Positions 23,037 through 31,442 of a DNA stretch of 64,000 bases are shown here, piece by piece. Where the stretch lies: positions 28,533-92,532 of the forward strand of contig NZ_JAHWGP010000031.1 of NCBI RefSeq assembly GCF_020873915.1. Reading direction: 5' to 3'. The first letter of the stretch is position 1, and every line of letters begins with the position of its first letter. Below the pieces are notes generated by a model. It searched no databases and had not been told where the DNA came from. It saw nothing but the letters and a program-made list of their open reading frames with translations. Source of the DNA: Streptomyces sp. DH5. Lineage in GTDB: Bacteria > Actinomycetota > Actinomycetes > Streptomycetales > Streptomycetaceae. Both the position numbers and the translations under genes were made by a program.

Positions 23037-23369
23037 TCAGAACTTCGGCGCGTTACGGGACCGCCGCACCCGCGTGGTGCGGCGGTCCTTCGCGTTCCAG
23101 CACGCCTTGTGCCAGTGCCGGCGGTCGTCGGCTCCCGCGTGCTCCGGCCAGGCCACCACGTGCGGCACCCCGTCGGGGATCAACTGGTCGCAGCCCGGGC
23201 AGCGGTAGGACTTGCCCTGGGCACTGGCCCCCGCCACGTGCCGCACGCTCCACTCCTCGCCCCGCCAGTTCTCCGTGGCCTGCCACCCGCCGTAGCGCCC
23301 GGAACGGTCGTCGTCGGCGCTCCGGCCGGACGAAACGGCTCCCTTCGGTCGGTTGCGACGCGGGGACAC
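23037..23369 (-). CDS. small zinc-finger-like protein
   Basis: A 110-aa basic protein, often labelled ATP/GTP-binding in streptomycetes without visible support; no P-loop is present. It has a probable zinc site made by CPGC (in YRCPGCDQLIPDG) and HWHKACW, with additional His residues (PHVV, EHAG). The N-terminus is Arg/Lys-rich and the C-terminus ends RRTTRVRRSRNAPKF. The start is GTG 23367-23369, preceded by GAGGT 5 nt upstream on the minus strand; a GTG at 23381 is less well placed. Convergent with the ABC permease. Nucleic-acid or protein binding is a guess. Confidence 0.78.
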   Translation of the reverse strand: MSPRRNRPKGAVSSGRSADDDRSGRYGGWQATENWRGEEWSVRHVAGASAQGKSYRCPGCDQLIPDGVPHVVAWPEHAGADDRRHWHKACWNAKDRRTTRVRRSRNAPKF

Positions 23370-23609
23370 AGGACACCTCACGGGGCTATACAGGATGCTG
23401 GGGCCGCGTCCAGCCTACGCGGCACGGGCAGGGGTACGCGTACGGAACCAATCGCCACAAGCCCCCTCCGTGGCGACGCGGCGGTTCCCCGCAGCACGTC
23501 ATTCTGCAGACAATCCGCAAAATCACTCGCCGGCCGTGTCCTCGGCACGTGTCGGACGGTTATGCCCTGCGGGGGAGCTCCGCGTCGGAGCCAAGGAAGC
23601 AGGAAAGCA

Positions 23610-24638
23610 ATGCGCGTTGGAAGTTTCGTGTTGGCCGCCCAGTTCCCCGGGCAGGGCGAGGGGGAGGCGCTGCACCGCGCGGTCCGCTCGGCCGAGGTGT
23701 CCGAGGAGGCGGGCCTCGACACGGTCTGGCTGGCCGAGCACCACTTCGTGCCCTACGGCACCTGCCCGTCGGCCGTCACCCTGGCCGCGCTGCTGCTCGG
23801 CCGCACCCGCCGGCTGCGCGTCGGCACGGCGGTCAGCGTGCTGCCCACCGTCCACCCCGTCGCCCTCGGCGAACAGGCCGCGCTGCTGCACGTCACGAGC
23901 GGCGGCCGGTTCTCGCTGGGGGTCGGGCGCGGCGGGCCGTGGGTGGACCTGGAGGTGTTCGGCGCCGGCCTCGACGCGTACGAGAACGGGTTCCCGGAAT
24001 CACTCGATCTGCTGGTGCGCTGGCTGCGCGAGCCGTCCGTCGGCGCGGACGGCGAGCGGTACCGCTTCCGCGAAGTGCCCGTCGTGCCGCGCCCGTCGGA
24101 GTCCCTGAACGAGACCGAGGGCCCGGAGGTCGTCGTCGCCTGCACGTCCCCGGCGAGCGTACGGCTGGCCGCCGAGCGCGGGCTGCCGATGCTGCTCGGC
24201 ATGCACATCGGGGACGAGGAGAAGGCCGAGATGGTCGCCCTGTGGCACAGCCATGCGAGAGCGAGCGGCCGCCCGGCCGGGGAGGTCCACCGCGCCGCCC
24301 ACGTCTCGGCCGGGGTGTGCCAGATCGCGGACCGGCGCACGGACGCGGCGGAAGCCCTCATGAAGGCGATGCCGGGCTGGCTGAAGCAGGGACTGGAGGC
24401 CCATGTCACGGTGGACGGGCGGCGGCGGCAGATGCGCGATCCGCTGGCGTACGCCGAACTGCTCTGCGGACTGCACCCGGTGGGCACCCCACGGCTGTGC
24501 GCCGACCGGCTCGCCGCGACCAGCGAGCGCACCGGCATCTCCCGCTTCGCCCTGCTCGTCGAGGGTTCCGGCGACCTGGCGGCCACCGAGGAGAACGTAC
24601 GGCGGCTCGGCGCCGAGGTCCTCCCCCAGCTCTCCTAG
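23610..24638 (+). CDS. LLM-class flavin-dependent oxidoreductase
   Basis: A 342-aa luciferase-like monooxygenase. It has the TIM-barrel N-terminus with DTVWLAEHHF (about 31-40), then TRRLRVGTAVSVLPTVHPVALGEQAA and FSLGVGRGGPWVDLEVFG, all typical of bacterial luciferase-like proteins that use FMN or F420. The start ATG 23610 has AGGAAAG upstream. It is monocistronic, with a hairpin after its stop at 24643-24662. The natural substrate and cofactor cannot be assigned. No signal peptide. Confidence 0.88.
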   Translation: MRVGSFVLAAQFPGQGEGEALHRAVRSAEVSEEAGLDTVWLAEHHFVPYGTCPSAVTLAALLLGRTRRLRVGTAVSVLPTVHPVALGEQAALLHVTSGGRFSLGVGRGGPWVDLEVFGAGLDAYENGFPESLDLLVRWLREPSVGADGERYRFREVPVVPRPSESLNETEGPEVVVACTSPASVRLAAERGLPMLLGMHIGDEEKAEMVALWHSHARASGRPAGEVHRAAHVSAGVCQIADRRTDAAEALMKAMPGWLKQGLEAHVTVDGRRRQMRDPLAYAELLCGLHPVGTPRLCADRLAATSERTGISRFALLVEGSGDLAATEENVRRLGAEVLPQLS

Positions 24639-24642
24639 GACC

Positions 24643-24662
24643 ACGGGGCCCGAGGGTCCCGT
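24643..24662 (+). terminator. hairpin after LLM oxidoreductase
   Basis: Nine-base arms at 24643-24651 and 24654-24662 pair with one G-T wobble around a very short loop. It lies 4 bp past the stop. Confidence 0.45.
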
Positions 24663-24739
24663 CGTTCGGATCACGGTGGCTTGCCGCCCCGGTACCACCG
24701 CACCTCCCGCGTACGGAGCGGCAAGCTGTCGATGACGCG

Positions 24740-25132
24740 TCAGCAGTCGCGCAGTTCCGGCGACTGGTTCAGCAACTGGTTGCGCACCGAGGTGAAACGG
24801 GCCAGCGTCTCGTCGACCGAGGAGTCAATCGGGAACACAGCCACCCGGTGGCAGTTCTGGAAGGCCAGCCGCACACCGAAGTGCCGTTGCAGCGCGCCGC
24901 GTATCGCGTCACTCGCGAGGGCACGCAGCAGCTGGCCGCGCGCCTGCTCGTCCGGCGGGGGCGTCTGGTTGTCGGCGAAGGGTCCGCCGTCCACCTTCAG
25001 CTGGGCCACCAGGGAGCTGATCATCTCCCACGCGTAGGGCAGGGAGGTCCGGACGCAGTCGACGAAGTCCGCTTCGTCGACCTCGCCTCGCTCGGCCTGT
25101 TCGAGTAGGGCCGGTGAGACGTCGAGCGACAT
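24740..25132 (-). CDS. SCO5389-family conserved protein
   Basis: A 130-aa soluble protein that matches the actinomycete SCO5389 family in length and sequence. Features include MSLDVSPALLEQAERGEVDEADFVDCVRTSLPYAWEMI, a central helix (RGQLLRALASDAIRGALQRHFGVRLAFQNC) and a C-terminal FTSVRNQLLNQSPELRDC. Three Cys residues are spread through the chain, one at the extreme C-terminus. The start ATG 25130-25132 has GGAGA upstream. It is divergent from nucS across 289 bp, a conserved arrangement as I recall. Function unknown; a link to NucS is unproven. Confidence 0.85.
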   Translation of the reverse strand: MSLDVSPALLEQAERGEVDEADFVDCVRTSLPYAWEMISSLVAQLKVDGGPFADNQTPPPDEQARGQLLRALASDAIRGALQRHFGVRLAFQNCHRVAVFPIDSSVDETLARFTSVRNQLLNQSPELRDC

Positions 25133-25407
25133 GGGTTCTCCTCTCGCACCCCCGACGAGCAGGGGTTGCCTGACAGATAAGGGAGCGCACGGAACCGAGC
25201 ACGCTGCGTACACGGCTCGCGACCTCCCGTTTCAATACCGTAAGCAACGGACGGTGACGGCACCAGGAGAATGCGCGGATGCGGCACTTCCTGTGGGCCG
25301 GTATCCGGCCATCGTCGAACACGTGTTTTCCAGGAGATACAGGACGTGCCCCGTGGGGCGCCGGGGGCGGCTGTGAGGGCGAATCGCGTCCACCCCGGCC
25401 GGTCGAG

Positions 25408-25413
25408 TAGCGT
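25408..25413 (+). promoter_or_regulatory. candidate nucS promoter -10
   Basis: TAGCGT lies 8 nt before the nucS ATG, suggesting a near-leaderless transcript. No Shine-Dalgarno is visible. Confidence 0.4.
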
Positions 25414-25421
25414 TGCCGACC

Positions 25422-26093
25422 ATGCGTCTCGTCATTGCCCGCTGCTCCGTGGACTACGCCGGGCGGCTCACCGCGCACCTGCCGTCGGCACCCCGTCTGA
25501 TCCTCGTCAAGGCCGACGGCAGCGTCTCGATCCACGCCGACGACCGGGCCTACAAGCCCCTGAACTGGATGTCGCCGCCCTGTGCGCTGAAGGAGGGGAC
25601 GGGCGAGGAGGAGGGCGTCTGGACCGTCGTCAACAAGGCCGGCGAGAAGCTCATCATCACGATGGAGGAAATCCTCCACGACTCCTCGCACGAACTGGGC
25701 GTCGATCCCGGCCTGATCAAGGACGGCGTGGAGGCACACCTGCAGGAACTGCTCGCCGACCGTATCGAGACCCTCGGCGAGGGCTACACCCTCATCCGCC
25801 GCGAGTACATGACGGCGATCGGGCCGGTCGACATCCTGTGCCGGGACGCCGAGGGGCGGACCGTCGCGGTGGAGATCAAGCGGCGCGGCGAGATCGACGG
25901 CGTGGAGCAGCTCACGCGCTACCTGGAACTGCTGAACCGCGACCCCCATCTCGCCCCGGTGCGCGGCGTCTTCGCCGCGCAGGAGATCAAGCCGCAGGCA
26001 CGGGTCCTCGCGACCGACCGGGGCATCGGCTGCCAGGTCCTCGACTACGACGCGCTGCGCGGCATCGAGGACGACAAACTGCGCCTGTTCTGA
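25422..26093 (+). CDS. nucS: NucS mismatch-specific endonuclease
   Basis: A 223-aa NucS/EndoMS homologue, the actinobacterial replacement for MutS/MutL, which cleaves both strands at mismatches such as G-T and G-G. The N-terminal DNA-binding domain (1-110) has [11 protein letters not shown]. The RecB-like nuclease domain carries the active-site set Asp137 (GPVDILC), Glu151 and Lys153 (VAVEIKRRG). The C-terminus DDKLRLF is the beta-clamp interaction motif. The start is ATG 25422, probably near-leaderless. It converges on the large ATPase gene across a perfect terminator. Confidence 0.95.
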   Translation: MRLVIARCSVDYAGRLTAHLPSAPRLILVKADGSVSIHADDRAYKPLNWMSPPCALKEGTGEEEGVWTVVNKAGEKLIITMEEILHDSSHELGVDPGLIKDGVEAHLQELLADRIETLGEGYTLIRREYMTAIGPVDILCRDAEGRTVAVEIKRRGEIDGVEQLTRYLELLNRDPHLAPVRGVFAAQEIKPQARVLATDRGIGCQVLDYDALRGIEDDKLRLF

Positions 26094-26116
26094 GCGGCGG
26101 GCCGCACTCAGGACCA

Positions 26117-26147
26117 AGGGCCGGATTCCGTCGCGGAATCCGGCCCT
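26117..26147. terminator. bidirectional terminator between nucS and ATPase gene
   Basis: Perfect 14-bp arms at 26117-26130 and 26134-26147 enclose a TCG loop. It sits midway between two convergent genes. Confidence 0.85.
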
Positions 26148-26166
26148 CACTCGTGTCGGCGAGCGG

Positions 26167-28707
26167 TCAGATCACCGTCTCCGCGCCGGACGTGCCCGGG
26201 TCACTGCTCCCCGGGTCGCCGGCGGAGGCGCTCGTCTCCACGGGGCCGGAGGAGACCGGCCCGCTGGCGGAGTCGCTGGTGGTCGGCTCCTCCGGGGTGG
26301 TGGGCTCGGTCGGGTCCGTGGTCCCGGGATCCGTGGGCTCCTCGGTCCCCGGGTCCGTCGGCTCCTCGGTCTTCGTGTCGGACGGCTGGGGGGACGTGGT
26401 GCCGGACGGCTTGGGCGACGTCGTCCCCGACGGGGACTTCGACGCCGACTGCGTCGGATCGCCGGGCTCGGTGGTCGTGACGGCGTCGTCCGACGGCTCG
26501 TCCGACTCGTCCGCCGTCGGCGTCGGGTCGTCCGAGGTCCCCGGGGTGCCGTCCGGGCCCGGGTCGGCCGGCCGGCTGGTGGAGTCGCCGGTGTCGCCGT
26601 CGCTCCCGGCCGCCGGGTCGGCGCCGAGGCTGCCGTCGTCGGCGCCCCGGCTGGCGGACGGGTTGACGCCGACGTTCTCCGACGGCGTGCCGGCGTCGTT
26701 CTCGGACGTGGCGCCGAGGGTGACCACCGTGCCCAGCACGGCGACGAGCAGGGCGCCCGCGCCGGCCGCGACCAGATTGCGCCGGGCCAGACCGCGCAGA
26801 CCCACGCCTGCCTTGGCGGGCGGTGCGGCCGGCGCGGGCATCGTGCGGCTGACGACCAGGGCGGTGTCGGCGGGCGGCTGCAGTTCCGGGAAGGCCGTGG
26901 GCACCGCGCGCGGCGGCGGGGCCGACTCCTCGAAGTGGGCCTCGGGCACCTCCTCGCCCGCGGTCGGCGCGAGCGCCAGCGGGGTGCCGGAGCGGTCGGC
27001 GACCAGGGCCAGGGCCCGGCGCCCGGCCACGGTGCCGCGCTTGTCGGCGAGCGCGCCGCGCAGCCCGATGGACGCCTCCAGTTCGGCGCGCGCCCGGTCG
27101 AGCTGTCCGGCGCACAGCGCGTGGACGCCCAGCTCGTGGTGGAAGTAGGCCTCCTCGCCCACGTCACCGGCGAGCCGGGCGGCCTCCGCGCCGGCCCGCA
27201 GCGCCCGTTCCCAGGCGCTCCAGTGCAGCCCGGAGGCGAAGGCGGGGGCGGCGGTGCGGGCGAGCTGCACGGCGGTGCTGGGCTCGCCCTCGGTGGTGGC
27301 CGAGGTGAGCGGCGACAGCGCGGCGAGCGCGGTGAGGACCGCGTCCGCCTCGGCGCACACGCGCTCCGGGGTGACCGAGGGGTGCCCGGTCCACCAGGCG
27401 TAGTGCTGGGCGGCGGCGCGGACCTGGTCCTCGGCGTCGTCGGCGTACCCGGCGGCTTCGAGCTGGGCCTGCACCCCGGCGGCGAGCCGGTAGCGGGAGC
27501 CGGCCGGGGAGACCAGTCCGCAGGCGGCGAGCTCGCCGAGGGCGGCGTCGGCGTGGGTGTCGCCCACCAGGGCGGGCAGATGCGCCTGGTGGGGCACCTC
27601 GCCGCCGAGCGCGACGGCGAACCGCAGGGTGGCGCGGGCCGAGCTGCTGAGCCGGGAGGCGAGCAGCGGGGCGGGTGCGGCGGCCTCGCCGAGCGAGGGC
27701 AGCGGTACGTCGTCGCCGTCGGCGGGGTCGAACGGGGACTCGTCGGGCCGTACGTCCTCGAAGACGCCGAACTCGTCGACGGCGCTGGAGCCGGCCCGCA
27801 GCCGGTCGCGCTGCCGCAGGAGGGCGCCGGCCTGGACGAAGCGCAGCGGCAGTCCCTCGGACTCGAACCAGAGGTCCCCGGCCCAGTTGGACTCGTCCTC
27901 GGTGAGGCGTCGGCCGACGGCGTGTTCGAGCAGGTCGAGTCCGGCCGCGCGGTCGAGGCCGGCGAGGACGACCTCCTCGACGCCGGCGTCGGCGGACGGC
28001 TCGGGCACCTCGGGGGCGGCGCCGAACAGGAAGGCGCACTCGGGGGTGGCGTCCAGCAGTTCGTCGAGCGCGGCTCCGCCGAGTTCGAGGTCGTCCAGCA
28101 CGACGACGGCACCGATCTCGCGGACGTGCTCGACGAGCCGGTCCCGCTCGGGGCGGTGCAGGGGGGCGTCGTGGACGGCGTAGAAGAGGTCGTACAGCAG
28201 GTCGTCGGCGGAGCGGTGCAGGCCGCTCAGCCGGACCACGCCGTCGGGCGCGAGGTCGGCGCAGTCCTCGGCGACGATGTCGAGCAGCCGGGTGCGGCCG
28301 GAGCCGCCCGGGCCGGTGAGGCGTACGGACCGGCCGCGGGCGAGCAGCCGGACCAGCTTCTCGCGCTCGTCCTGACGGGCCAGCAGCGGCAGCGACGGCT
28401 GCGCGGGCCCCGGCGGGACGGGCGGCCCGGAGGCACGCTCGACCCCGGCGCGTTCGGCCTCGGTGAGCTTGGCGGGGCTGCCCGGCCGTTCTGCGGGCGG
28501 GCAGGGCTCGATCTCGCTGCCGTCGACGGGGTTGACGGTCAGCAGGAAGTCCCCGGAGACCAGTTGCACCGTGCGGGCGAGCGCGGGCGCGTGCTGTCCG
28601 AAGTCGGAGGTGAGGGATTCCCGGGGAGGACGCTGACGCGGCGCGCCCCGGGAAGCGCCCTCGTCGTCGTGGCCGTACTCACCGGGTCCCGGGTTGTTCG
28701 GGTCCAT
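26167..28707 (-). CDS. membrane-anchored STAND-like ATPase with acidic/Thr-rich tail
   Basis: An 846-aa multidomain protein. Residues 1-105 are disordered and Pro-rich. An NTPase module follows with P-loop GPGGSGRT (132-139), where the usual Lys is Arg, and a Walker B stretch AVVVLDDLEL (about 216-225). The middle (about 330-600) is helical and TPR-like (EEAYFHHELGVHALCAGQLDRARAELEASIGLRG). A single TM helix (about 640-662) is followed by a 185-residue tail rich in Asp, Thr, Ser and Pro (GTEEPTDPG type repeats). The start is ATG 28705-28707; an upstream frame extension lacks a ribosome site. The arrangement suggests a cytoplasmic sensor/scaffold with an external stalk. Exact function unknown. 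Confidence 0.85.
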   Translation of the reverse strand: MDPNNPGPGEYGHDDEGASRGAPRQRPPRESLTSDFGQHAPALARTVQLVSGDFLLTVNPVDGSEIEPCPPAERPGSPAKLTEAERAGVERASGPPVPPGPAQPSLPLLARQDEREKLVRLLARGRSVRLTGPGGSGRTRLLDIVAEDCADLAPDGVVRLSGLHRSADDLLYDLFYAVHDAPLHRPERDRLVEHVREIGAVVVLDDLELGGAALDELLDATPECAFLFGAAPEVPEPSADAGVEEVVLAGLDRAAGLDLLEHAVGRRLTEDESNWAGDLWFESEGLPLRFVQAGALLRQRDRLRAGSSAVDEFGVFEDVRPDESPFDPADGDDVPLPSLGEAAAPAPLLASRLSSSARATLRFAVALGGEVPHQAHLPALVGDTHADAALGELAACGLVSPAGSRYRLAAGVQAQLEAAGYADDAEDQVRAAAQHYAWWTGHPSVTPERVCAEADAVLTALAALSPLTSATTEGEPSTAVQLARTAAPAFASGLHWSAWERALRAGAEAARLAGDVGEEAYFHHELGVHALCAGQLDRARAELEASIGLRGALADKRGTVAGRRALALVADRSGTPLALAPTAGEEVPEAHFEESAPPPRAVPTAFPELQPPADTALVVSRTMPAPAAPPAKAGVGLRGLARRNLVAAGAGALLVAVLGTVVTLGATSENDAGTPSENVGVNPSASRGADDGSLGADPAAGSDGDTGDSTSRPADPGPDGTPGTSDDPTPTADESDEPSDDAVTTTEPGDPTQSASKSPSGTTSPKPSGTTSPQPSDTKTEEPTDPGTEEPTDPGTTDPTEPTTPEEPTTSDSASGPVSSGPVETSASAGDPGSSDPGTSGAETVI

Positions 28708-28955
28708 AGGTCCTAGCCCCCAAAAGCGTCGTGGCTGAAGCCCTCCCCGGCCTCGCTGCACACCGCGCTGTCGCTTCTGGTCCGGGCCCGCTCGAGGGTT
28801 GCAAGGCAGCGGGCAGCCGAACCCTAAACCTTCGCCCAGTATCTACGACAGTCCGGGGTACCGCGGGGTCCGAGACGTCACGGTCTCGTGAGGATTGTGC
28901 GGGGCCGCACGGTTCACCGGGGCCGGCGGGCCGGCCGTCGCGCAGCCGGGTGGCC

Positions 28956-29279
28956 TCACACACGGGGCAGTGTGTCCACCCCGATGCCCCCCTCGATCGC
29001 CAGGATGCGGTGCAGCCGGGTGGCCACCAACAGGCGCTGCATCTGCGGCGGTACGTCGCGCAGCACCAGGCGCCGGCCGGCCCGGCCGGCCCGTCGGTGG
29101 GCTCCCATGATCACGCCGAGTCCCGTGGCGTCCCAGGAGTCCAGTTCGGACAGGTCCAGTACCAGGTCGCCGGCTCCGTCGTCGACGGCCGAGTGCAGGA
29201 CCGTACGGGCGTCCGCCGCGCTGCGGACGTCGAGGCGGCCCCCGACGACCAGCTCGACGTGGTCGCCCCTGATGTGCAT
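28956..29279 (-). CDS. STAS-domain anti-sigma factor antagonist
   Basis: A 107-aa single STAS domain. The phosphorylation loop reads LDSWDATGLGV; canonical SpoIIAA-type proteins have DSSGLGV, so Thr replaces the usual phospho-Ser. Such proteins bind anti-sigma factors of the RsbW/SpoIIAB type and are switched off by phosphorylation. Other family hallmarks are VELVVGGRLDVRSAADARTVL and LVLDLSELD. The start is ATG 29277-29279. No kinase/anti-sigma gene adjoins it, so its partner lies elsewhere. It is followed by the large ATPase gene on the same strand. Confidence 0.88.
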   Translation of the reverse strand: MHIRGDHVELVVGGRLDVRSAADARTVLHSAVDDGAGDLVLDLSELDSWDATGLGVIMGAHRRAGRAGRRLVLRDVPPQMQRLLVATRLHRILAIEGGIGVDTLPRV

Positions 29280-29397
29280 ATGCGCTCCCCGTGATCCGTC
29301 TCGTGCTCCGTCTGTTCTTCGAAGGCCGGTGATGCAACCTGTGACCGCGTGGCGGTCGCGGAGGTTGCCACCTGTAAGCGAACCGATACCGAATTCA

Positions 29398-29422
29398 CCC
29401 CGGCGTGTGATGCACGCCGGGG
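29398..29422 (-). terminator. terminator of 3-hydroxybutyryl-CoA dehydrogenase gene
   Basis: Perfect 10-bp arms at 29398-29407 and 29413-29422 enclose a TGATG loop, 14 bp beyond the stop codon on the minus strand. Confidence 0.8.
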
Positions 29423-29435
29423 CGAGTGCGCGGTG

Positions 29436-30284
29436 TCAGTGCTCGTAGAAGCCCTGCCCGCTCTTGCGCCCGATGTCACCGGCGTCAACCATCCGGCGCA
29501 TCAGTTCGGGGGCGGCGAACTTCTCGTCCTGGGACTCGGTGTAGATGTTGTCGGTGGCGTGCAGCAGGATGTCGACGCCGGTGAGGTCGGCGGTGGCCAG
29601 GGGCCCCATGGCGTGGCCGAAGCCCAGCTTGCAGGCGAGGTCGATGTCCTCGGCGCTCGCCACGCCCGACTCGTACAGCTTGGCGGCTTCGACGACGAGG
29701 GCGGCGATGAGGCGGGTGGTGACGAAGCCAGCGACGTCCCGGTTGACGACGATGCAGGTCTTGCCGACCGACTCGGCGAACTCCCGCGTCCTGGCGAGGG
29801 TTTCGTCGCTGGTCTTGTAGCCGCGGACCAGTTCGCACAGCTTCATCATCGGCACCGGCGAGAAGAAGTGGGCGCCGACGACCCGCTCGGGGTGCTCCGT
29901 CGCGGCCGCGATCTTGGTGATCGGGATGGCGGAGGTGTTGGAGGCGAGGACGGTGTCCGCGCGCACGATCTTGTCGAGCGCGCGGAAGATCTCGTGCTTG
30001 ACCTCGAGCTTCTCGAACACGGCCTCGACGACGACGTCCGCGTCCGCGCAGGCGTCCAGGTCGGTGGTCGTGGTGATCCGGGCGAGGGCCGCGTCGGCGT
30101 CGTGCGCCTCCAGCTTGCCCTTGCTCACGAACTTGTCGTACGACGCCTTGATGCCGTCGGTGCCCCGCGTGAGCGCCTCGTCGGTGACGTCGCGCAGGAC
30201 GACCTCCCAGCCCGCCTGAGCGGAGACCTGGGCGATGCCGGATCCCATGAGACCGGCCCCGATGACGGCGAGCTTCCCAGCCAC
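29436..30284 (-). CDS. 3-hydroxybutyryl-CoA dehydrogenase
   Basis: A 282-aa 3-hydroxyacyl-CoA dehydrogenase. The N-terminal Rossmann fold has GAGLMGSG (9-16) for NAD(P). The catalytic Ser/His pair lies in SNTSAIPIT and GAHFFSPVP, followed by MGPLATADLTGVD in the C-terminal dimer domain. It reduces acetoacetyl-CoA or oxidises 3-hydroxybutyryl-CoA. The start GTG 30282-30284 has AAAGGGGAG upstream; a longer frame has no ribosome site. Its own terminator follows. With thiolase and IcmA in the same window it fits a butyryl-CoA supply route for polyketide extender units (inference). Confidence 0.94.
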   Translation of the reverse strand: MAGKLAVIGAGLMGSGIAQVSAQAGWEVVLRDVTDEALTRGTDGIKASYDKFVSKGKLEAHDADAALARITTTTDLDACADADVVVEAVFEKLEVKHEIFRALDKIVRADTVLASNTSAIPITKIAAATEHPERVVGAHFFSPVPMMKLCELVRGYKTSDETLARTREFAESVGKTCIVVNRDVAGFVTTRLIAALVVEAAKLYESGVASAEDIDLACKLGFGHAMGPLATADLTGVDILLHATDNIYTESQDEKFAAPELMRRMVDAGDIGRKSGQGFYEH

Positions 30285-30393
30285 TGTGCGACTCCCCTTT
30301 GAATTCGACACGCTCACACACTGTTTCCGTACGTCACTCGCGGACATTAGCGGGCGCGAGGGGGCGTGTGAGGGGTTAGTAATGCGTGTCACG

Positions 30394-30410
30394 GTCTCAC
30401 GGGGTGAGAC
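30394..30410. promoter_or_regulatory. GTCTCAC-GGG-GTGAGAC inverted repeat
   Basis: A perfect 7-bp inverted repeat with a 3-nt centre lies between the divergent 3-hydroxybutyryl-CoA dehydrogenase gene and the secreted peptidase gene. The surrounding 280-bp gap holds no ORF I can support. It resembles a dimeric repressor site; the regulator is unknown. Confidence 0.5.
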
Positions 30411-30564
30411 ACCGGTCACGTCCTGGAGCACCCGGCCCCGGCGGCCGGTGGCGGGAGTTCGCTTCGGGGTTGTTGACGCGCGTAGCACCCTGTCGCACGC
30501 TGGTGCACGGCTGCCACGAGGGCGGCTGCGCACCACACTTCGACGACACGGTCGGGAGTCCCGG

Positions 30565-31299
30565 ATGTTCAGACGTGCGACACGCACCCTCCTCTCAATT
30601 GTCATGGTCATGGCTGGTATGGTCTTCGGTGTGGGCGCCACCGCCGGCACGGCCCATGCCGACAGCTGCTACACCTGGAACCGCACCCTGTCCCAGGGAT
30701 CCTCCGGCAGCGACGTGACGCAGCTGCAGATCCGGGTCGCCGGATGGGTGACCTCGGGCGAACGGCTCGCCTACGACGGCAGCTACGGCGCCCGCACCAC
30801 CGCCGCCGTCAAGAAGTTCCAGGCCGCCTACGGGCTGACCGCCGACGGCGTCGCCGGTCCCGCGACCTTCAGCAAGATCTACGCGCTCCAGGACGCCGAC
30901 TGCACGCCCGTCCACTTCAGCTACGCCGAACTCAACAAGTGCAACTCCGACTGGTCGGGCGGCGCGGTCTCCCCGGCCACCGCCAAGGCGAACGCGCTGA
31001 AGACCATGTGGAAGCTGGAGGCGCTGCGGCGCGCCCTCGGCGACGTGCCGATCACCATCTCCAGCGGCTTCCGCTCCTACGCCTGCAACCGCGCGGTGGG
31101 CGGCTCGTCGACCAGCCGTCACCTCTACGGCGACGCGGCCGACCTCGTCGGCTCGCCGAGCTTCTGCACCCTGGCCCGCCAGTCCCGCGTCCACGGCTTC
31201 TCCGAGATCCTCGGCCCGGGCTACCCCGGCCACAACGACCACACCCACGTGGCCCACGACCCGTCGCCGTACTGGTCGGCTCCCACCTGCGGGATCTGA
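30565..31299 (+). CDS. secreted M15 D-alanyl carboxypeptidase with peptidoglycan-binding domain
   Basis: A 244-aa exported cell-wall enzyme. A signal peptide (about 1-32, ending TAGTAHA-DS) is followed by a peptidoglycan-binding type 1 domain (about 42-105: GSSGSDVTQLQIRVAGW...GVAGPATFSKI). The C-terminal M15A zinc peptidase (about 112-244) has zinc ligands in TSRHLYGDAADLV (His and Asp) and HNDHTHVAHD (His). It should trim peptidoglycan stem peptides. The start ATG 30565 has GGGAG 6 nt upstream. Eight Cys in the mature part could form disulfides. Monocistronic. Confidence 0.92.
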   Translation: MFRRATRTLLSIVMVMAGMVFGVGATAGTAHADSCYTWNRTLSQGSSGSDVTQLQIRVAGWVTSGERLAYDGSYGARTTAAVKKFQAAYGLTADGVAGPATFSKIYALQDADCTPVHFSYAELNKCNSDWSGGAVSPATAKANALKTMWKLEALRRALGDVPITISSGFRSYACNRAVGGSSTSRHLYGDAADLVGSPSFCTLARQSRVHGFSEILGPGYPGHNDHTHVAHDPSPYWSAPTCGI

Positions 31300-31442
31300 C
31301 CCGGCCCTCCGGCACACCCTCCGCCCGACGGGTACGGCGGGCGCCGCGCGCAGCCGCGTGACCGCCTGCCGTGCCACCGTCCGGCGACGGCAACCGGCAC
31401 GCACCCGTCCGGCCGTCCGGGCCCCGAACTAGGCTGACCCCC

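Noticed and set aside
26935-28716. 593-aa antisense frame over the membrane-anchored ATPase
   Set aside because: Mirror of a real gene with clear domains; no ribosome site or conserved motifs.
29349-30302. 317-aa plus-strand frame over the 3-hydroxybutyryl-CoA dehydrogenase gene
   Set aside because: Antisense shadow of an enzyme with intact catalytic motifs.
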